This document shows positions 6,249 through 6,583 of a stretch of 6,583 nucleotides of DNA, one piece after another. The translations under genes and the position numbers were made by a program. The stretch's first letter is position 1. Every line of letters starts with the position of its first letter. The DNA comes from JALSRK01 sp964461995 (GTDB lineage: Bacteria > Acidobacteriota > Terriglobia > Bryobacterales > Bryobacteraceae), in contig CAYWXL010000130.1 of the NCBI GenBank assembly GCA_964461995.1, forward strand, positions 1-6,583, given 5' to 3'. Under the pieces are notes generated by a model. That model saw only the letters and a program-made list of their open reading frames with translations. It made no database searches and was not told the origin of the DNA.

Positions 6249-6583
6249 ATGTTCCTGACCTTGGTGTTGTTCTTCATCGCGACCTTTGCCCTGGTGTCGG
6301 CGTCGGTGATCGCTTACCGGTTCGCCGTCGAGCGCCGCAAGTTCATCGAGAAGGCCGAAGGCGCCGATCCGGCGGCCGAGTGGATGGACTCTTCGCGCCT
6401 GCTGCGGGAGGACAACCTGAGCAGCATTTCGTTCTGGAACAAGCTGCTGGCGCGGGTGGACTACGTGACCATCATGAAGAAGCGGCTGGCCGAGTCGGGC
6501 TTGAAGTGGACCGTAGGCCGGTTGACCCTGATGATGTTGTTGTTCGGGGCGGTCGTCTACGGGACGCTGTCAAGTTGGCTCGA
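6249..6583 (+). CDS. tadB: TadB-like pilus platform protein (type II secretion F domain), 3' truncated by window end
   Basis: An open frame of 111 codons runs off the window. TadB is an inner-membrane platform protein (GspF/T2SSF family) that works with TadC and the ATPase TadA/CpaF to extrude the Flp pilus. Seen: an N-terminal membrane segment (2-22), a charged cytoplasmic stretch with RLLREDNLSSISFWNKLL (50-67), VDYVTIMKKRLAESGLKWTVGR (70-91; the segment after about 76 matches the usual LxxAGL-type lead into the second hydrophobic region), and a second membrane segment starting near 92. The T2SSF domain proper would lie beyond the window end. It starts 18 nt after the cpaB stop, with a weak GGGGGA about 10 nt before the ATG. 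The pairing with cpaB supports the call; without the C-terminal half, assignment to TadB and not TadC is less certain. Confidence 0.72.
   Translation, partial: MFLTLVLFFIATFALVSASVIAYRFAVERRKFIEKAEGADPAAEWMDSSRLLREDNLSSISFWNKLLARVDYVTIMKKRLAESGLKWTVGRLTLMMLLFGAVVYGTLSSWL

Overview
The window is a GC-rich, gene-dense piece of a bacterial chromosome. It holds one leftward gene (a Gfo/Idh/MocA-type oxidoreductase) and six rightward genes. GC-rich coding with GTG starts, a soluble Gfo/Idh/MocA oxidoreductase, and CpaE/CpaB/TadB proteins of this style next to queuosine genes are reminiscent of Acidobacteriota, especially the Solibacter/Bryobacter side. This is an impression from protein style and context, not a computed placement. 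I see no rRNA, tRNA, CRISPR array, transposase or clear integration signature.

Layout. (1) 3-1088, minus strand: NAD(P)-dependent Gfo/Idh/MocA oxidoreductase. Its start is preceded by a perfect AGGAGG that appears to serve a 10-codon mini-ORF ending 5 nt before the enzyme ATG. (2) 1139-1307: divergent intergenic region with a 6-bp inverted repeat over its most AT-rich spot. (3) 1308-2477: CpaE/TadZ-like protein, a receiver-like N-terminus plus a MinD/ParA-like ATPase fold whose P-loop lacks the usual lysine. (4) 2478-2696: a 219-bp gap with nested inverted repeats that could fold as a multi-branched RNA leader, followed by a 16-codon mini-ORF whose stop overlaps the next start. (5) 2697-5268: three genes overlapping by 4 bp at each junction (ATGA), namely an Fsr-like MFS transporter, queC and queE. 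(6) 5269-5423: a gap with a hairpin and an exact GCCGATAA box. (7) 5424-6230 cpaB, and 6249 to the window end, the 5' part of tadB.

How the genes work together. cpaE, cpaB and tadB belong to the Tad/Flp (Cpa) type IV pilus system: polar positioning ATPase, periplasmic assembly factor and inner-membrane platform. The QueC/QueE pair performs two successive steps of 7-deazaguanine synthesis (CPH4 to CDG to preQ0) that feed queuosine tRNA modification. The que operon sits between the cpaE-like gene and cpaB, so the pilus genes are split by an unrelated cassette. The most interesting possibility is that the translationally coupled MFS transporter moves a deazapurine or related precursor, and that the structured leader before it regulates the cassette. 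Both are inferences, testable by comparative genomics.
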